A program made the position numbers and the translations under genes. A stretch of DNA of 64,000 nucleotides from Symsagittifera roscoffensis (Eukaryota; Xenacoelomorpha; Acoela; Convolutidae): positions 6,161,209 to 6,225,208 of the forward strand of contig NC_087065.1 of the NCBI RefSeq assembly GCF_963678635.1, read 5' to 3'. Positions 21,965-35,591 of this stretch are shown piece after piece. Position 1 is the first letter of the stretch, and every line of letters begins with the position of its first letter. The notes under the pieces were generated by a model. That model searched no databases, was not told where the DNA came from, and saw only the letters and a program-made list of their open reading frames with translations.

Positions 21965-23445
21965 ATGTTTAATTTTCAATATTCTCAAATAACACGAAAA
22001 GAATTCGATAAATTAGCCGAACTATTATTAAAATTTCCAACAGTTTATGCAACATCAAAATTCGATGTTGGAAAAATTAGCTCACCACTACATTTACCTT
22101 TAAAACCTGACGCAGTTTTCAAAAAGCAAAGAGCAAGTAAAGTACCGATACATTTACAAGATAAAGTAAACAGACATTTTAGAACAATATGAATTTATAT
22201 CACCAGTAAACAAAGAAGAACAACCAAAAGGTAACATCTTTATCAAGCCAGTTATCATCTTAGCTAAAGGAGAATCACTAAAAATTGTTCTAGATGCTAG
22301 ATACCTCAATTCACTAATTGACGAATCTAAACGTAATTGGCCCATTGAACCTATTCAAGTAATTCTAAAAAAAATAAATGGTAAATATTTCACAACCGCA
22401 GATATGAATAGTGCATACAATCAAACAATGAACAATCACGACAATTTACACAATTCGTTATTGGAAATCAACAATACGAATTCAAAAGATTATTCTATGG
22501 AATTTCCGTAGGACCAGCAGCTTTTTCAGCTTTTATGCGTCAAATTTTTAGACCACTTATACTCAAAAAACTTGCAATCACATACTTAGATGATGTTTTC
22601 ATGTAGTCACAAACGTAAGACAAAATGTTTATAATTTTAGAACAATATCATCAAATACTCAAAAATGAAAACATGAAAGCAGCCCCAGACAAATCACATT
22701 TTTTCCTAACACGCGTAAAATTTCTTGGCCAAATTATCGAAAGAAACACTATAACTCCATTGAAATCACGGATACATGCAATTCAGAAACTTCAACCACC
22801 CACAAATAAAAAGAAAATCCAAGAATTCCTTGGAATGTTAAACTTCTTAAGTAAATATGTATACAAAATGCAATTATATTTAAGACCTTTCTATAACATC
22901 TTTAGACAGCAAAACAACTTCGAATGGACTACCGAACATCAAACAAGTTTCGAAGAAATTAAAAAATTGTTAACAGAACAAATATCAAATACAATCCCAG
23001 ATCCAAATCAACCATTTTACGCAATGTGTGATGCTTCAAATTTTGGCATCGGCGCAGCATTGCTACAATCACACAGTGGAACTAACAAAATGATTCTTAG
23101 ATCAGCAAATTCTCGCTTATTTACACACGCTGAACTCGACTCTCTACTCTCATGAGAGAATGCACGGCTATAATATACACACTTACCGAATATGAATTTC
23201 TAATACTTGGATCAAAACATCCAACAGTTTTATTTACAGATCATAAACCTATAATGTTTCTTTTTACACAGAAATCAAACCCAAACCATAGAGTTTACAG
23301 ATTTCAATTAATTTTAATGAAACTCCCAAACTTATATATAGTTTGGACGGCAGGAAAAAATCTTGCACTACCAGATACATTAAGTAGAAAAACACCACCT
23401 GAACTACTTACACGAAAAACTACAGTTGAAATACCACAAAAATAA
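21965..23445 (+). pseudogene. pol: Reverse transcriptase and RNase H, broken
   Basis: RT fingers and palm are recognisable: IVLDARYLNSLI (about 22,288), the DMNSAYN segment (about 22,403), FYGISVGPAAFSAFMR, and the active-site YLDD at 22,583-22,594. Thumb and connection follow, with KVKFLG-type and FLGMLNFLSKYV motifs. RNase H has MCDASNFGIGAALLQ (about 23,018) and LFTDHKP. Breaks are frame changes near 22,185 and 22,430, a TAG at 22,604-22,606, a frame change near 23,150, and TAA at 23,443. Motif spelling and order are Ty3/gypsy-like. The coding potential of the copy is lost. Confidence 0.85.
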
Positions 23446-24010
23446 ATTCTATCTTGCAAAAAATGAAACATCACCAAGATTAGAATGCAAATACGCAGTA
23501 AAAACATATATAGATCAGTCACAAACAAATAACTTACAACATTTCCCACTCTATTTAAAATGTCAAAATAACAACTATGAAGTAGATCTATTAGGAACAT
23601 CCACATTCAAACCAATTCCTTATTCACATTGGATAAAAAATAATACTCTACAAAAAACAATCAAACAACAAACACATAAAAAAAACACCTTTCCATTGAT
23701 AGAAAAAGAAAATTTAACTGACAAAATAAATTTATCAGTACCATCAATAAATGATTCAAAATACACAATAAATCAAGTTTTTGATCTTCATGACCCACTC
23801 GACACAATCCCTTTATCAAAATTAGACGTTGAAAATAATTTTCTACCACCAATAGAAAAAATTACACTACAGTTATTACAAAAATATCAAAACCTTGATC
23901 CCGTAATTCGACAACTCAAATCATGGCACAAGTATAAAACGAAACCAACAAAAGCTGATACAACAATATTAGGAAAAAACACTCCTCAGATACTTTTAAA
24001 AATAAAATAA
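23426..24010 (+). pseudogene. Pol tether between RNase H and integrase
   Basis: 194 codons in a frame shifted from the RNase H part. No recognised domain; polar, with several Leu/Ile-rich segments. Position and length suggest the spacer that precedes the integrase zinc-binding domain. Confidence 0.45.
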
Positions 24011-24059
24011 TACAACTATTAATGAATTTACAGACCTTTTAGAATATCAAACACCCGAT

Positions 24060-25599
24060 TTTAAAGTACCCTGTCTCCCCCTCAGCATGATGCTGATAGC
24101 ATTTAACATATCCCATACACAACATACAAAAGGACGCTCAGGATCAGAAAAGACATATTCAAATTTTACACAACAATTTTACTTCCCAAATGCACCAATT
24201 TGGATTAAAGTATTATGCATTGATTGCATAATATGTCCATTAAACAAACCTTATCCCAATCAAAAACAAATAGCAACAAAACAAGATTTTAAAAGACAAA
24301 ATCTATATTTCAATCATAGCATTTCATTCGACACAAAAGGAACAATTTCACCATCCTCCGAAATTTTTTTTTTATATTATGGTAATTGTTGATGCATTTA
24401 CACACTACGTAGGACTCAACCCAGTACCTTATTGTAATGCTTATTACACATACACAACACTTTACGAAAATTGAATAACTAAATTCGGACTACCAGAAAT
24501 ACTAGTCACAGATAATGGAACAGAATTCATTAACAACGAAATCATCACATTATGCCACCTGTATAAGATTAAACATAAACCACGTACATCTCATGCACCT
24601 TGGACAAATGGATTAGTCGAAGGTATGAATCGTTCACTACAAGAATATCTTAGATGCATCATTAATGGAAATGATACACGATACACTGAATGGTCAACAG
24701 ATGTAAAATTATTCCCATTATCCTGTAATTCACAAATAACAACAACCTTAGGAATGTCACCATACGAAATGGTTTTTAATCAAAAGCCATGAAAACCAAT
24801 TATTGTTACAGCAAACGCGCATAAAAATGCACAAGGTTATTGTCAACTAAACAAAGATTCAATTTGTTTTAACCTACCCTTACACACACATGATGAAGAC
24901 CACTTTCATCATCCACAAATTTTGAAATTAGTTTTCGGTAGACATACCGAATGGATTTTAAAAAGATATAAAAAACACAATGAAATCTACCAAAAAGTAA
25001 CAAAGAAATTGTTACAAACGCAAAATATAAATAACCAAATTAATTCACGCTTCATGCCAGCCACAGACTTAAAAAATGGAACATTTGTTTTAATACCTAA
25101 TTTTAATACACAAAAAGGAATCTCCAAAAAATTAAAACCACTTCGAAAAGGACTCTACCAAATAATTGATAAACCAACTGAAGTAACATACAAAAATGAA
25201 AAAAAAGAAATTGTTCAACAACGTAACAATTTAATACCTTATTACCCAAAAGAATACGCACTCCGCGAATTACCTCAATTATTTTTGTTCACAGGTTTAC
25301 ACATCGTTCAAAATAACCCACAAATAGAACAAAATCAAAACGTTAATACCACAAAAAATACAAAAACAATTCAACAGCAAAACATAGACCGTCAAAGATC
25401 AAACACACCACAACCAAAAATACCTCAAAAAGAAAGAAAAAATAGAAAACTAACCAAACAATTTTTATCACAGGATCAACAACAAAAATCCGAACAAAGA
25501 GAATCATCACGTCTTAGAAGTCAACCACGGAAAAACTATAAAACATTCATCCCACAGTCTGAAATATTAAAGAAAGTTGAATTTCAGAAACAACTTTAA
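24060..25599 (+). pseudogene. pol: Integrase with C-terminal GPY/F-like domain, broken
   Basis: A His-His-Cys-Cys zinc-binding module is visible (HTQHTKG.. then CIDCIICP, 24,114-24,240). The catalytic DDE core follows: SFDTKG (about 24,327), VTDNGTEF (about 24,505) and GLVEGMN (about 24,612), with normal D-to-E spacing, then LGMSPYEMVF. The C-terminal part (24,922-25,599) contains a GPY/F-like segment ending in LRKGLYQIIDK, then a Gln/Asn/Arg-rich tail. Breaks are a frame change near 24,370, an in-frame TGA near 24,472, and TGA at 24,790-24,792. It would insert the cDNA and produce the 4-bp duplication. Confidence 0.85.
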
Positions 25600-26430
25600 T
25601 TTAGATTACCGCAAACATTCTTTTTATTCAATTTAATTCTTCACATTTCTGTAAAAACATGCTAAAAATAACCTTGACCAATTCTAGTTCAAATTCAGCC
25701 AATTGAAATTGTTCAAAATGTCACCTTTATATCTCTAACACAAACTTATTTAGCCGATAGAAATTAATCTCCAGGCATATCTATAACTATAACTTTATAA
25801 CATCCAGGTCAAAAATAAGCAACTTGCTAAAACTTGACAACTAAAATAAACACTACTTCAATATTATAACCCTCCCCTATCAGATTATGCAAAAATCAAC
25901 AAGATTTTCCCAATTAGACCTCAAAAGTCCCCAATCCAAAAATGGCAAATTAACCTAAAGTAAAAAAGACCCATGATCGTTTGGCCTAAAGTGCAAATAT
26001 TCCAAAGATACCCCCATTTATCAAACAAATGAAAACAACACTATGAAGACCTCCCGAACACCGCAAAAATAGCCTCAACAATGTGTGACAAAACTCAACC
26101 CACTTGTCAAAAAATCAATAAATAATCCGACCACACTTTAATTTCGCCTGAAAACTTTAAAAAATATTCGACGAACGAATCATTTCTTAAATGCTTCTTT
26201 CCATAACAGTTGATCACATAAAACAAAAATTTCTAAACCTCTTCACAAAATTTTTCAATCTATTTAAATTTTTGATATACCTTTTCATTGAAACTTTTGA
26301 ATCTCTGATAATAATTTCTATAATTTTTTGCAATCTTTCTTTAATTTTTTATTCCCCATTTGAAAAATAACTCCAACTCTCCCAAATCCTTGACCACATC
26401 TACAGGTACGAATACGTATAATCTATCTAA
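25600..26430 (+). other. Non-coding stretch between pol and the 3' ORFs
   Basis: About 0.8 kb, A/T- and C-rich, with dense stops in all frames. It might hold splice sites for a subgenomic env message; none can be chosen with confidence. Confidence 0.5.
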
Positions 26431-26625
26431 ATGGTACGAATTATTTTCAGTCGAACAGATATTGTTCTTTTTTTCATAATTTTTCTCACAATTTTAATCT
26501 CCCTCATCATGACAATGTGCAAACTTATAAAAAAGGCAATAGTCACCTTTGCCCTAGCAACTATTCTCTTGATACTTTTTATTGAAGAATATTATAATAA
26601 ACACAAATTTTCCAGTAAAAATTAA
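26431..26625 (+). CDS. Small retroelement membrane protein
   Basis: 64 aa with two predicted membrane segments (about residues 12-32 and 36-52) and a short Lys/Asn/Ser tail. It stands between integrase and the Pro/Ser/Thr-rich ORF. No homologue is recognised; it may be a viroporin-like accessory or an exon of the env gene. Confidence 0.35.
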   Translation: MVRIIFSRTDIVLFFIIFLTILISLIMTMCKLIKKAIVTFALATILLILFIEEYYNKHKFSSKN

Positions 26626-26864
26626 AATTCAGATAACTTTCCAAAATTGCTAATCAACCACCACCAAACCAGCCCCCACCAACTACATCCCAAGAAAGTC
26701 CAATAACACCTAGAACTACAAACAATCCCCAACCATCAACACGCATTTCTTTTCAAGATAATCCATACACCTTTGAAGAACGACACGCACGCTTATCGGA
26801 ACCACTAGAACCAGTTCATCGACAAGCATCTTTAAGTGAACCAATATATAATTTATATCCCACC

Positions 26865-27554
26865 TTGCAACAAGACCTCAATAAAATCAGACACATTAGC
26901 CAAAATCAAAATACATCTGAGATACATAGACAAATTATACGTCCGCGAAGAAATAGAAATTTTCAAACCCCCAGAGTTCATTTTGAAATACCCCAATCAC
27001 CAACACCAACTATCTCAGAACTTTCAAGCAGTACACTACCAGAAACTCCCACACTTCTTTCACAACATAGCACCTCCAATATACCCTCAGACCACCTAGG
27101 ATCAACCACAACATCACAACAAATCCGAGAAAACCTTTTTAATCCCACAGACACCACCGAACGACCACCATATCGGACAACACACTCATATACTCAAGGT
27201 GAACCGAATATAGTAAATGAACCAATAGATATTTCTTCTGATACAACGCTATCATCATTACCAGAAACACTCTCACTGCCATCGACACCATCAATGAGTC
27301 AAATCTCACCAACACTTTTCCCTCTAAATTTTTCAAACAACCTCGACGCTAGATACCGAGAACAATCATCGTCAAATATCCCTTTACGATTAGATTGGAA
27401 CACTTTCGTAGCACCTTCCCCACTATTTGGACCTTATCAAGAAAGTAACCAAATCCATAGTTGGGCACTTAATAGACTGCAATATAGACAAGAGATCCAC
27501 GAAGATATCGAGAACATAACATTCAAATACTTCAACAAAACAGTCTCCAATTAA
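26865..27554 (+). CDS. Retroelement Pro/Ser/Thr-rich ORF
   Basis: 229 aa from the ATG, with the same frame open without a Met back to about 26,643. Rich in Pro, Ser, Thr, Gln and Asn, disordered in appearance, with a more structured end (FVAPSPLFGPYQES.. then a helical-looking tail). A similar style of protein recurs after env at 37-38 kb. Function unknown; a spliced leader of Env or a separate accessory product are possibilities. Confidence 0.45.
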   Translation: MQQDLNKIRHISQNQNTSEIHRQIIRPRRNRNFQTPRVHFEIPQSPTPTISELSSSTLPETPTLLSQHSTSNIPSDHLGSTTTSQQIRENLFNPTDTTERPPYRTTHSYTQGEPNIVNEPIDISSDTTLSSLPETLSLPSTPSMSQISPTLFPLNFSNNLDARYREQSSSNIPLRLDWNTFVAPSPLFGPYQESNQIHSWALNRLQYRQEIHEDIENITFKYFNKTVSN

Positions 27555-27744
27555 AATTTGAAATCACAGTCAAACTTAATAATATTTTTCAACACCCTTT
27601 TCCCCTAAGTCCGCCAAACATAACAGCTCAATCACTACCTCCTCCATTTATAACAACTGAAGTAATATATAAATGCGATAGATACACAAAAAACACAATT
27701 GGATATATCACATTTTATAACCCATACTCCGGATTATAATACAC

Positions 27745-30231
27745 ATGTATGTTTTAAAGATATTTACGTTTCAACACATCCTTTTTCTAATTTTTTCCGA
27801 ACAACATACAAATCCATCCTCTCATACAGGACCTCAGGATTTGTTAGTAACACACTATGATTGTGAAGAAAACGAACAAAAAACACTATACAAATACGCT
27901 ATAAATCAAGTCACACAATGCGAATCCGAACCACAAGCCATAGAAACAACAAATATAGTAGCCACACTACACTCAAAAGCCCGATCAACAACATTAACAG
28001 GATACAAGTTTACAGCAACATTTTCCGAAAAGAAAGTAAATTGCTCGCAAGTCTCAAACGGAAATAAAAACCGACTAGACCACGAATCTTTCTATCAAAG
28101 TAATATAGAAAGATTACTACATCTTAGCCCTCAAGACTGTAAGAATGAACTTAGACGATTAAACTTAACACAAAACGACGGAATGAATAGAAAACTTGTA
28201 AATTTTTAAGTTTTCCCAGACTTAGCACATCAAGCAGAACTTGAAAAACACCAAGGTCACATTAGACTAGACAGAAATTTCCCCTTTCATGGAACAACCG
28301 ATTGACATACGATCTACATGATAAACACTGGGTACCATATATAGGTATCAATGATCCCTCAAATTGCAAAGCAGATACAAAAAATAACGGATATCAAGAA
28401 ATAATGTTTTTTGACTGGAAAATACAACTTGAAAAAGTACAACTAACACGAGATTTAAAAGACGACACAAATCTTTACCAAGGAATTCGACTTCCTTGCA
28501 AAAATGACCAAGGATATTGCGATCCTACAACACGCACACAAGCAACCATTGTATGGTTTCCTGAAGAAACATGCACAGTTTTTCAAGTCGCAAAAATACA
28601 CGCTAGAATGATTAAGTTTCATCAAAAATATTTTATTGAATCAATCCCATTTGAAGAAGTCAATCCTGATTAAATCAGAAACAAAAAAAAGAAATTTTTA
28701 AACCTCCACAATATAGAAATTAAACCAGCACGATTTCAAATATACCCGGAAACAGAACTAGCATGTAAATATAAAAAACCATTTTACAAAACACAGTATT
28801 CAGAAATCCTTGTTGAATACGAACATGGTCTCGACATGAATACGGGACATCTAATTGTAGACCCTATGACCAAATCTCATTCACTTACCGACGGAAACCC
28901 TTGCGTCTCAGTAAAATTTCAGAAAAAGATAGGAGGAATAGGTGGAAAATTAAAACCACAAGACGCCGATAGTATACGGTTACAAGAACTATCACTCATG
29001 AACCGCACATATTTTGGCGCAATTCACTACGATATACATCTAGACATGAAACTAGATTACACAATAAGCAGAATTTTTCAAGAAATGTCACTCTCAGAAT
29101 TAGAAACACTACACCAATTATGTGAACTTGAAAGAACACAAATTCTACAGTCACTAGCACTAGAAGTTCTCAAAATACCATATGCAGGATATTTGTTATC
29201 CGGAAATAGATCAAATTTTATTGATTATGAGGGAAATATTTTATGTTATTACACTTGTACCAAAAAAGTATCACCTTTATACGTTTTTGAAGATAAAAGA
29301 TGTTACAAAAGAATCCCCATATTCTACAAAAGTAAAGTATACTTCACTCTCAAGAAGAACATAGTTTTAGGACACAGCAGTAACATGTGGATCAGAAAAC
29401 AGCCACAACGTTGTACAATTAAATCCCGACGAAGATAAATACTATCTACTAACACCATACCCAACATTAATGCCACCATTAAAAAAGTTTTCACCTGAAA
29501 GCATTCGAGCTATAGCCCGCAATCCAAATATCGATTTACAATCGATAGGTATATATTCTAAATCCGATATATAACATCTTATTAGAACACAACAGTTTCA
29601 AGAACTACTAACTCAAATGGACACTATACAACGACAATCAATAGACCAAAATTTACGAAAACTTGCAGAAACAGCAGGATTTTCAGATATTTACGCACAA
29701 GATCACAGCGGAAATTTCAAAGACATCAAAGATAACATATTTTAAAACGGTGAAAAATATTAACCACAAGATATATCACCAATCAATATTTTTAGTTTTG
29801 TCAATCTCAAAAACGAAACTTAGCTTTTCTAGGATGGCCATATTACATCTTAGAAAGATTGACTATCTTATACGCAATGTTTAATTTTATTAGAATTCTT
29901 TTCTCATTACTAAAAGGAATCTATAACACATGCGCAATACATACACAAGTAAACCGACAAGCCAGCGTAGCACGCAAAATATTTGCAGGATTTTTTGGAA
30001 TATTTTCATCATCAATAAATAAAACCCTCCTAGATGCACAAAGTAAAGAATATAAGACAAAACTATCAACAAATCCGAACACATACAATGACTCAAATAA
30101 TAATACAAACGCATTACCTACGGCACTCCATTTGCCAAATCTACATCATTATCATCCATTATCATTAGTATCACGAAATTTTTGAAATTTAGCAATCACA
30201 AACCCCCCAAACTTAAGACCTAGCCACATAC
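27745..30231 (+). pseudogene. env: Envelope-like glycoprotein, founder copy (broken)
   Basis: The N-terminal ORF (27,745-28,209) starts with a hydrophobic signal-like segment and has THYDCEENEQ..VTQC, a Cys pattern seen in glycoproteins of jingchuvirus/chuvirus-like viruses and of invertebrate retroelements that captured them. Further pieces lie at 28,302-28,673 and 28,836-29,438, with Cys pairs, a Leu-rich helical region (LSELETLHQLCELERTQ) and a later block with CYKRIPI and YF near 29,300. A C-terminal membrane anchor lies near 29,835-29,930 and a polar tail follows. Stops at 28,207 and 28,671 and several frame changes interrupt it. Fusion or entry function is only inferred from family resemblance. 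Its 3' part (from 28,950) is unit 1 of the tandem array. Confidence 0.6.
28950..30231 (+). repeat. Tandem env unit 1 (founder)
   Basis: First unit, 1,282 bp. It lacks the extra junction leader of later units and begins at the single native copy of CCACAAGACGCCGATA. Its 5' edge runs without a break into upstream env sequence. Confidence 0.9.
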
Positions 30232-31572
30232 TAATGCCACAAGACGCCGATAAAACCACAAGACGCCGATAAAACCACAATTAAAACCACAAGACGCCGA
30301 TAGTACACGGTTACAAGAACTATCACTCATGAACCGCACATATTTTGGCGCAATTCACTACGATATACATCTAGACATGAAACTAGATTACACAATAAGC
30401 AGAATTTTTCAAGAAATGTCACTCTCAGAATTAGAAACACTACACCAATTATGTGAACTTGAAAGAACACAAGTTCTACAGTCACTAGCACTAGCAGTTC
30501 TCAAAATACCATATGCAGGGTATTTGTTATCCGGAAATAGATCAAATTTTATTGATTATGAGGGAAATATTTCATGGTATTACACTTTTACCAAAAAAGT
30601 ATCACCTTTATACGTTTTTGAAGATAAAAGATGTTACAAAAGAATCCCCATATTCTACAAAAGTAAAGTATATTTTGGTTGATACACTTTCAAGAAGAAC
30701 ATAGTTTTAGGACAGAGCAGTAACATGTGGATCAGAAAACAGCCACAACGTTGTACAATTAAATCCCGACGAAGATAAATACTATCTACTAACACCATAC
30801 CCAACATTAATGCCACCATTAAAAAAGTTTTCACCTGAAAGCATTCGAGCTATAGCCCGCAATCCAAATATCGATTTACAATCGATAGGTATATATTCTA
30901 AATCCGATATACAACATCACATTAGAACACAACAGTTTCAAGAACTACTAACACAAATGGACACTATACAACGACAATCAATAGACCAAAATTTACGAAA
31001 ACTTGCAGAAACAGAAGGATTTTCAGATATTTACGCACAAGATCACAGCGGATATTTCAAAGACATCAAAGATAACATATTTTAAAACGGTGAAAAATAT
31101 TGACCACAAGATATATCACCAATCAATATTTTTAGTTTTGTCAATCTCAAAAACGAAGTCTTAGCTTTTCTAGGATGGCCATATTACATCTTAGAAAGAT
31201 TGACTATCTTATACGCAATGTTTAATTTTATTGGAATTCTTTTCTCAGTACTAAAAGAAATCTATAACACATGCGCAATACATACACAAGTAAACCGACA
31301 AGCCAGCGTAGCACGCATAATATTTGCAGGATTTTTTGGAATATTTTCATCATCAATAAATAAAATCCTCCTAGATGCACAAAGTAAAGAATATAAGACA
31401 AAACTATCAACAAATCCGAACACATACAATGACTCAAATAATAATACAAACGCATTACCTACGGCACTCCATTTGCCAAATCTACATCATAATCATCTAT
31501 TATCATTAGTATCACAAAATTTTTGAAATTTAGCAATCACAAACCCCCCAAACTTAAGACCTAGCCACATAC
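30232..31572 (+). repeat. Tandem env unit 2
   Basis: 1,341 bp. Begins with the junction leader TAATGCCACAAGACGCCG, followed by two further CCACAAGACGCCGATA copies. Encodes the same C-terminal env fragment, preceded by stops in the leader. Confidence 0.93.
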
Positions 31573-32913
31573 TAATGCCACAAGACGCCGATAAAACCAC
31601 AAGACGCCGATAAAACCACAATTAAAACCACAGGACGCCGATAGTACACGGTTACAAGAACTATCACTCATGAACCGCACATATTTTGGCGCAATTCACT
31701 ACGATATACATCTAGACATGAAACTAGATTACACAATAAGCAGAATTTTTCAAGAAATGTCACTCTCAGAATTAGAAACACTACACCAATTATGTGAACT
31801 TGAAAGAACACAAGTTCTACAGTCACTAGCACTAGCAGTTCTCAAAATACCTGTTCGCAGCATATTTGTTATCCGGAAATAGATCAAATTTTATTGATTA
31901 TGAGGGAAATATTTTATGGTATTACACTTGTTCCAAAAAAGTATCACCTTTATACGTTTTTGAAGATAAAAGATGTTACAAAAGAATCCCCATATTCTAC
32001 AAAAATAAAGTATATTTTGTTGATACACTCTCAAAAAGAACATAGTTTTAGGACACAGCAGTACCTTGTGGATCAGAAAACAGCCACAACGTTGTACAAT
32101 TAAATCCCGACGAAGATAAATACTATCTACTAACACCATACCCAACTTTAATGCCACCATTAAAAAAGTTTTCACCTGAAAGCATTCAAGCTAAAGCCCG
32201 CAATCCAAATATCGATTTACAATCGATAGGTATATATTCTATATCCGATATACAACATCACATTAGAACACAACAGTTTCAAGAACTACTAACACAAATG
32301 GACACTATACAACGACAATCAATAGACCAAAATTTACGAAAACTTGCAGAAACAGCAGGATTTTTAGATATTTACGCACAAGATTACAGCGGATCTTTCA
32401 AAGACATCAAAGATAACATATTTTAAAACGGTGAAAAATATTGACCACAAGATATATCACCAATCAATATTTTTAGTTTTGTCAATCTCAAAAACGAAGT
32501 CTTAGCTTTTCTAGGATGGCCATATTACATCTTAGAAAGATTGACTATCTTATACGCAATGTTTAATTTTATTGGAATTCTTTTCTCAGTACTAAAAGAA
32601 ATCTATAACACATGCGCAATACATACACAAGTAAACCGACAAGCCAGCGTAGCACGCATAATATTTGCAGGATTTTTTGGAATATTTTCATCATCAATAA
32701 ATAAAATCCTCCTAGATGCACAAAGTAAAGAATATAAGACAAAACTATCAACAAATCCGAACACATACAATGACTCAAATAATAATACAAACGCATTACC
32801 TACGGCACTCCATTTGCCAAATCTACATCATAATCATCCATTATCATTAGTATCACAAAATTTTTGAAATTTAGCAATCACAAACCCCCCAAACTTAAGA
32901 CCTAGCCACATAC
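31573..32913 (+). repeat. Tandem env unit 3
   Basis: 1,341 bp. Carries the variant CTGTTCGCAGCATAT (about 31,851-31,865), which shifts the env frame; unit 6 shares it. Confidence 0.93.
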
Positions 32914-34252
32914 TAATGCCACAAGACGCCGATAAAACCACAAGACGCCGATAAAACCACAATTAAAACCACAGGACGCCGATAGTACACGGTTACAAGA
33001 ACTATCACTCATGAACCGCACATATTTTGGCGCAATTCACTACGATATACATCTAGACATGAAACTAGATTACACAATAAGCAGAATTTTTCAAGAAATG
33101 TCACTCTCAGAATTAGAAACACTACACCAATTATGTGAACTTGAAAGAACACAAGTTCTACAGTCACTAGCACTAGCAGTTCTCAAAATACCATATGCAG
33201 CATATTTGTTATCCGGAAATAGATCAAATTTTATTGATTATGAGGGAAATATTTTATGGTATTACACTTGTTCCAAAAAAGTATCACCTTTATACGTTTT
33301 TGAAGATAAAAGATGTTACAAAAGAATCCCCATATTCTACAAAAATAAAGTATATTTTGTTGATACACTCTCAAAAAGAACATAGTTTTAAGACACAGCA
33401 GTACCTTGTGGATCAGAAAACAGCCACAACGTTGTACAATTAAATCCCGACGAAGATAAATACTATCTACTAACACCATACCCAACTTTAATGCCACCAT
33501 TAAAAAGTTTTCACCTGAAAGCATTCAAGCTAAAGCCCGCAATCCAAATATCGATTTGCAATCGATAGGTATATATTCTATATCCCATATACAACATCAC
33601 ATTAGAACACAACAGTTTCAAGAACTACTAACACAAATGGACACTATACAACGACAATCAATAGACCAAAATTTACGAAAACTTGCAGAAACAGCAGGAT
33701 TTTTAGATATTTACGCACAAGATTACAGCGGATCTTTCAAAGACATCAAAGATAACATATATTAAAACGGTGAAAATTATCGACCACAAGATATATCAAC
33801 AACCAATATTTTTAGTTTTGTCAATCTCAAAAACGAAGTCTTAGCTTTTCTAGGATGGCCATATTACATCTTAGAAAGATTGACTATCTTATACGCAATG
33901 TTTAATTTTATTGGAATTCTTTTCTCAGTACTAAAAGAAATCTATAACACATGCGCAATACATACACAAGTAAACCGACAAGCCAGCGTAGCACGCATAA
34001 TATTTGCAGGATTTTTTGGAATATTTTCATCATCAATAAATAAAATCCTCCTAGATGCACAAAGTAAAGAATATAAGACAAAACTATCAACAAATCCGAA
34101 CACATACAATGACTCAAATAATAATACAAACGCATTACCTACGGCACTCCATTTGCCAAATCTACATCATAATCATCCATTATCATTAGTATCACAAAAT
34201 TTTTGAAATTTAGCAATCACAAACCCCCCAAACTTAAGACCTAGCCACATAC
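32914..34252 (+). repeat. Tandem env unit 4
   Basis: 1,339 bp. Almost identical to unit 5, sharing a one-base A loss at TAAAAAGTTTTC, TATCCCATATAC, and GAAAATTATCGACC. Confidence 0.93.
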
Positions 34253-35591
34253 TAATGCCACAAGACGCCGATAAAACCACAAGACGCCGATAAAACCACA
34301 ATTAAAACCACAGGACGCCGATAGTACACGGTTACAAGAACTATCACTCATGAACCGCACATATTTTGGCGCAATTCACTACGATATACATCTAGACATG
34401 AAACTAGATTACACAATAAGCAGAATTTTTCAAGAAATGTCACTCTCAGAATTAGAAACACTACACCAATTATGTGAACTTGAAAGAACACAAGTTCTAC
34501 AGTCACTAGCACTAGCAGTTCTCAAAATACCATATGCAGCATATTTGTTATCCGGAAATAGATCAAATTTTATTGATTATGAGGGAAATATTTTATGGTA
34601 TTACACTTGTTCCAAAAAAGTATCACCTTTATACGTTTTTGAAGATAAAAGATGTTACAAAAGAATCCCCATATTCTACAAAAATAAAGTATATTTTGTT
34701 GATACACTCTCAAAAAGAACATAGTTTTAAGACACAGCAGTACCTTGTGGATCAGAAAACAGCCACAACGTTGTACAATTAAATCCCGACGAAGATAAAT
34801 ACTATCTACTAACACCATACCCAACTTTAATGCCACCATTAAAAAGTTTTCACCTGAAAGCATTCAAGCTAAAGCCCGCAATCCAAATATCGATTTGCAA
34901 TCGATAGGTATATATTCTATATCCCATATACAACATCACATTAGAACACAACAGTTTCAAGAACTACTAACACAAATGGACACTATACAACGACAATCAA
35001 TAGACCAAAATTTACGAAAACTTGCAGAAACAGCAGGATTTTTAGATATTTACGCACAAGATTACAGCGGATCTTTCAAAGACATCAAAGATAACATATA
35101 TTAAAACGGTGAAAATTATCGACCACAAGATATATCAACAACCAATATTTTTAGTTTTGTCAATCTCAAAAACGAAGTCTTAGCTTTTCTAGGATGGCCA
35201 TATTAAATCTTAGAAAGATTGACAATCTTATACGCAATGTTTAATTTTATTGGAATTCTTTTCTCAGTACTAAAAGAAATCTATAACACATGCGCAATAC
35301 ATACACAAGTAAACCGACAAGCCAGCGTAGCACGCATAATATTTGCAGGATTTTTTGGAATATTTTCATCATCAATAAATAAAATCCTCCTAGATGCACA
35401 AAGTAAAGAATATAAGACAAAACTATCAACAAATCCGAACACATACAATGACTCAAATAATAATACAAACGCATTACCTACGGCACTCCATTTGCCAAAT
35501 CTACATCATAATCATCCATTATCATTAGTATCACAAAATTTTTGAAATTTAGCAATCACAAACCCCCCAAACTTAAGACCTAGCCACATAC
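34253..35591 (+). repeat. Tandem env unit 5
   Basis: 1,339 bp, near-identical twin of unit 4; I noticed only isolated differences, such as TTAAATC for TTACATC near 35,205. Confidence 0.93.
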
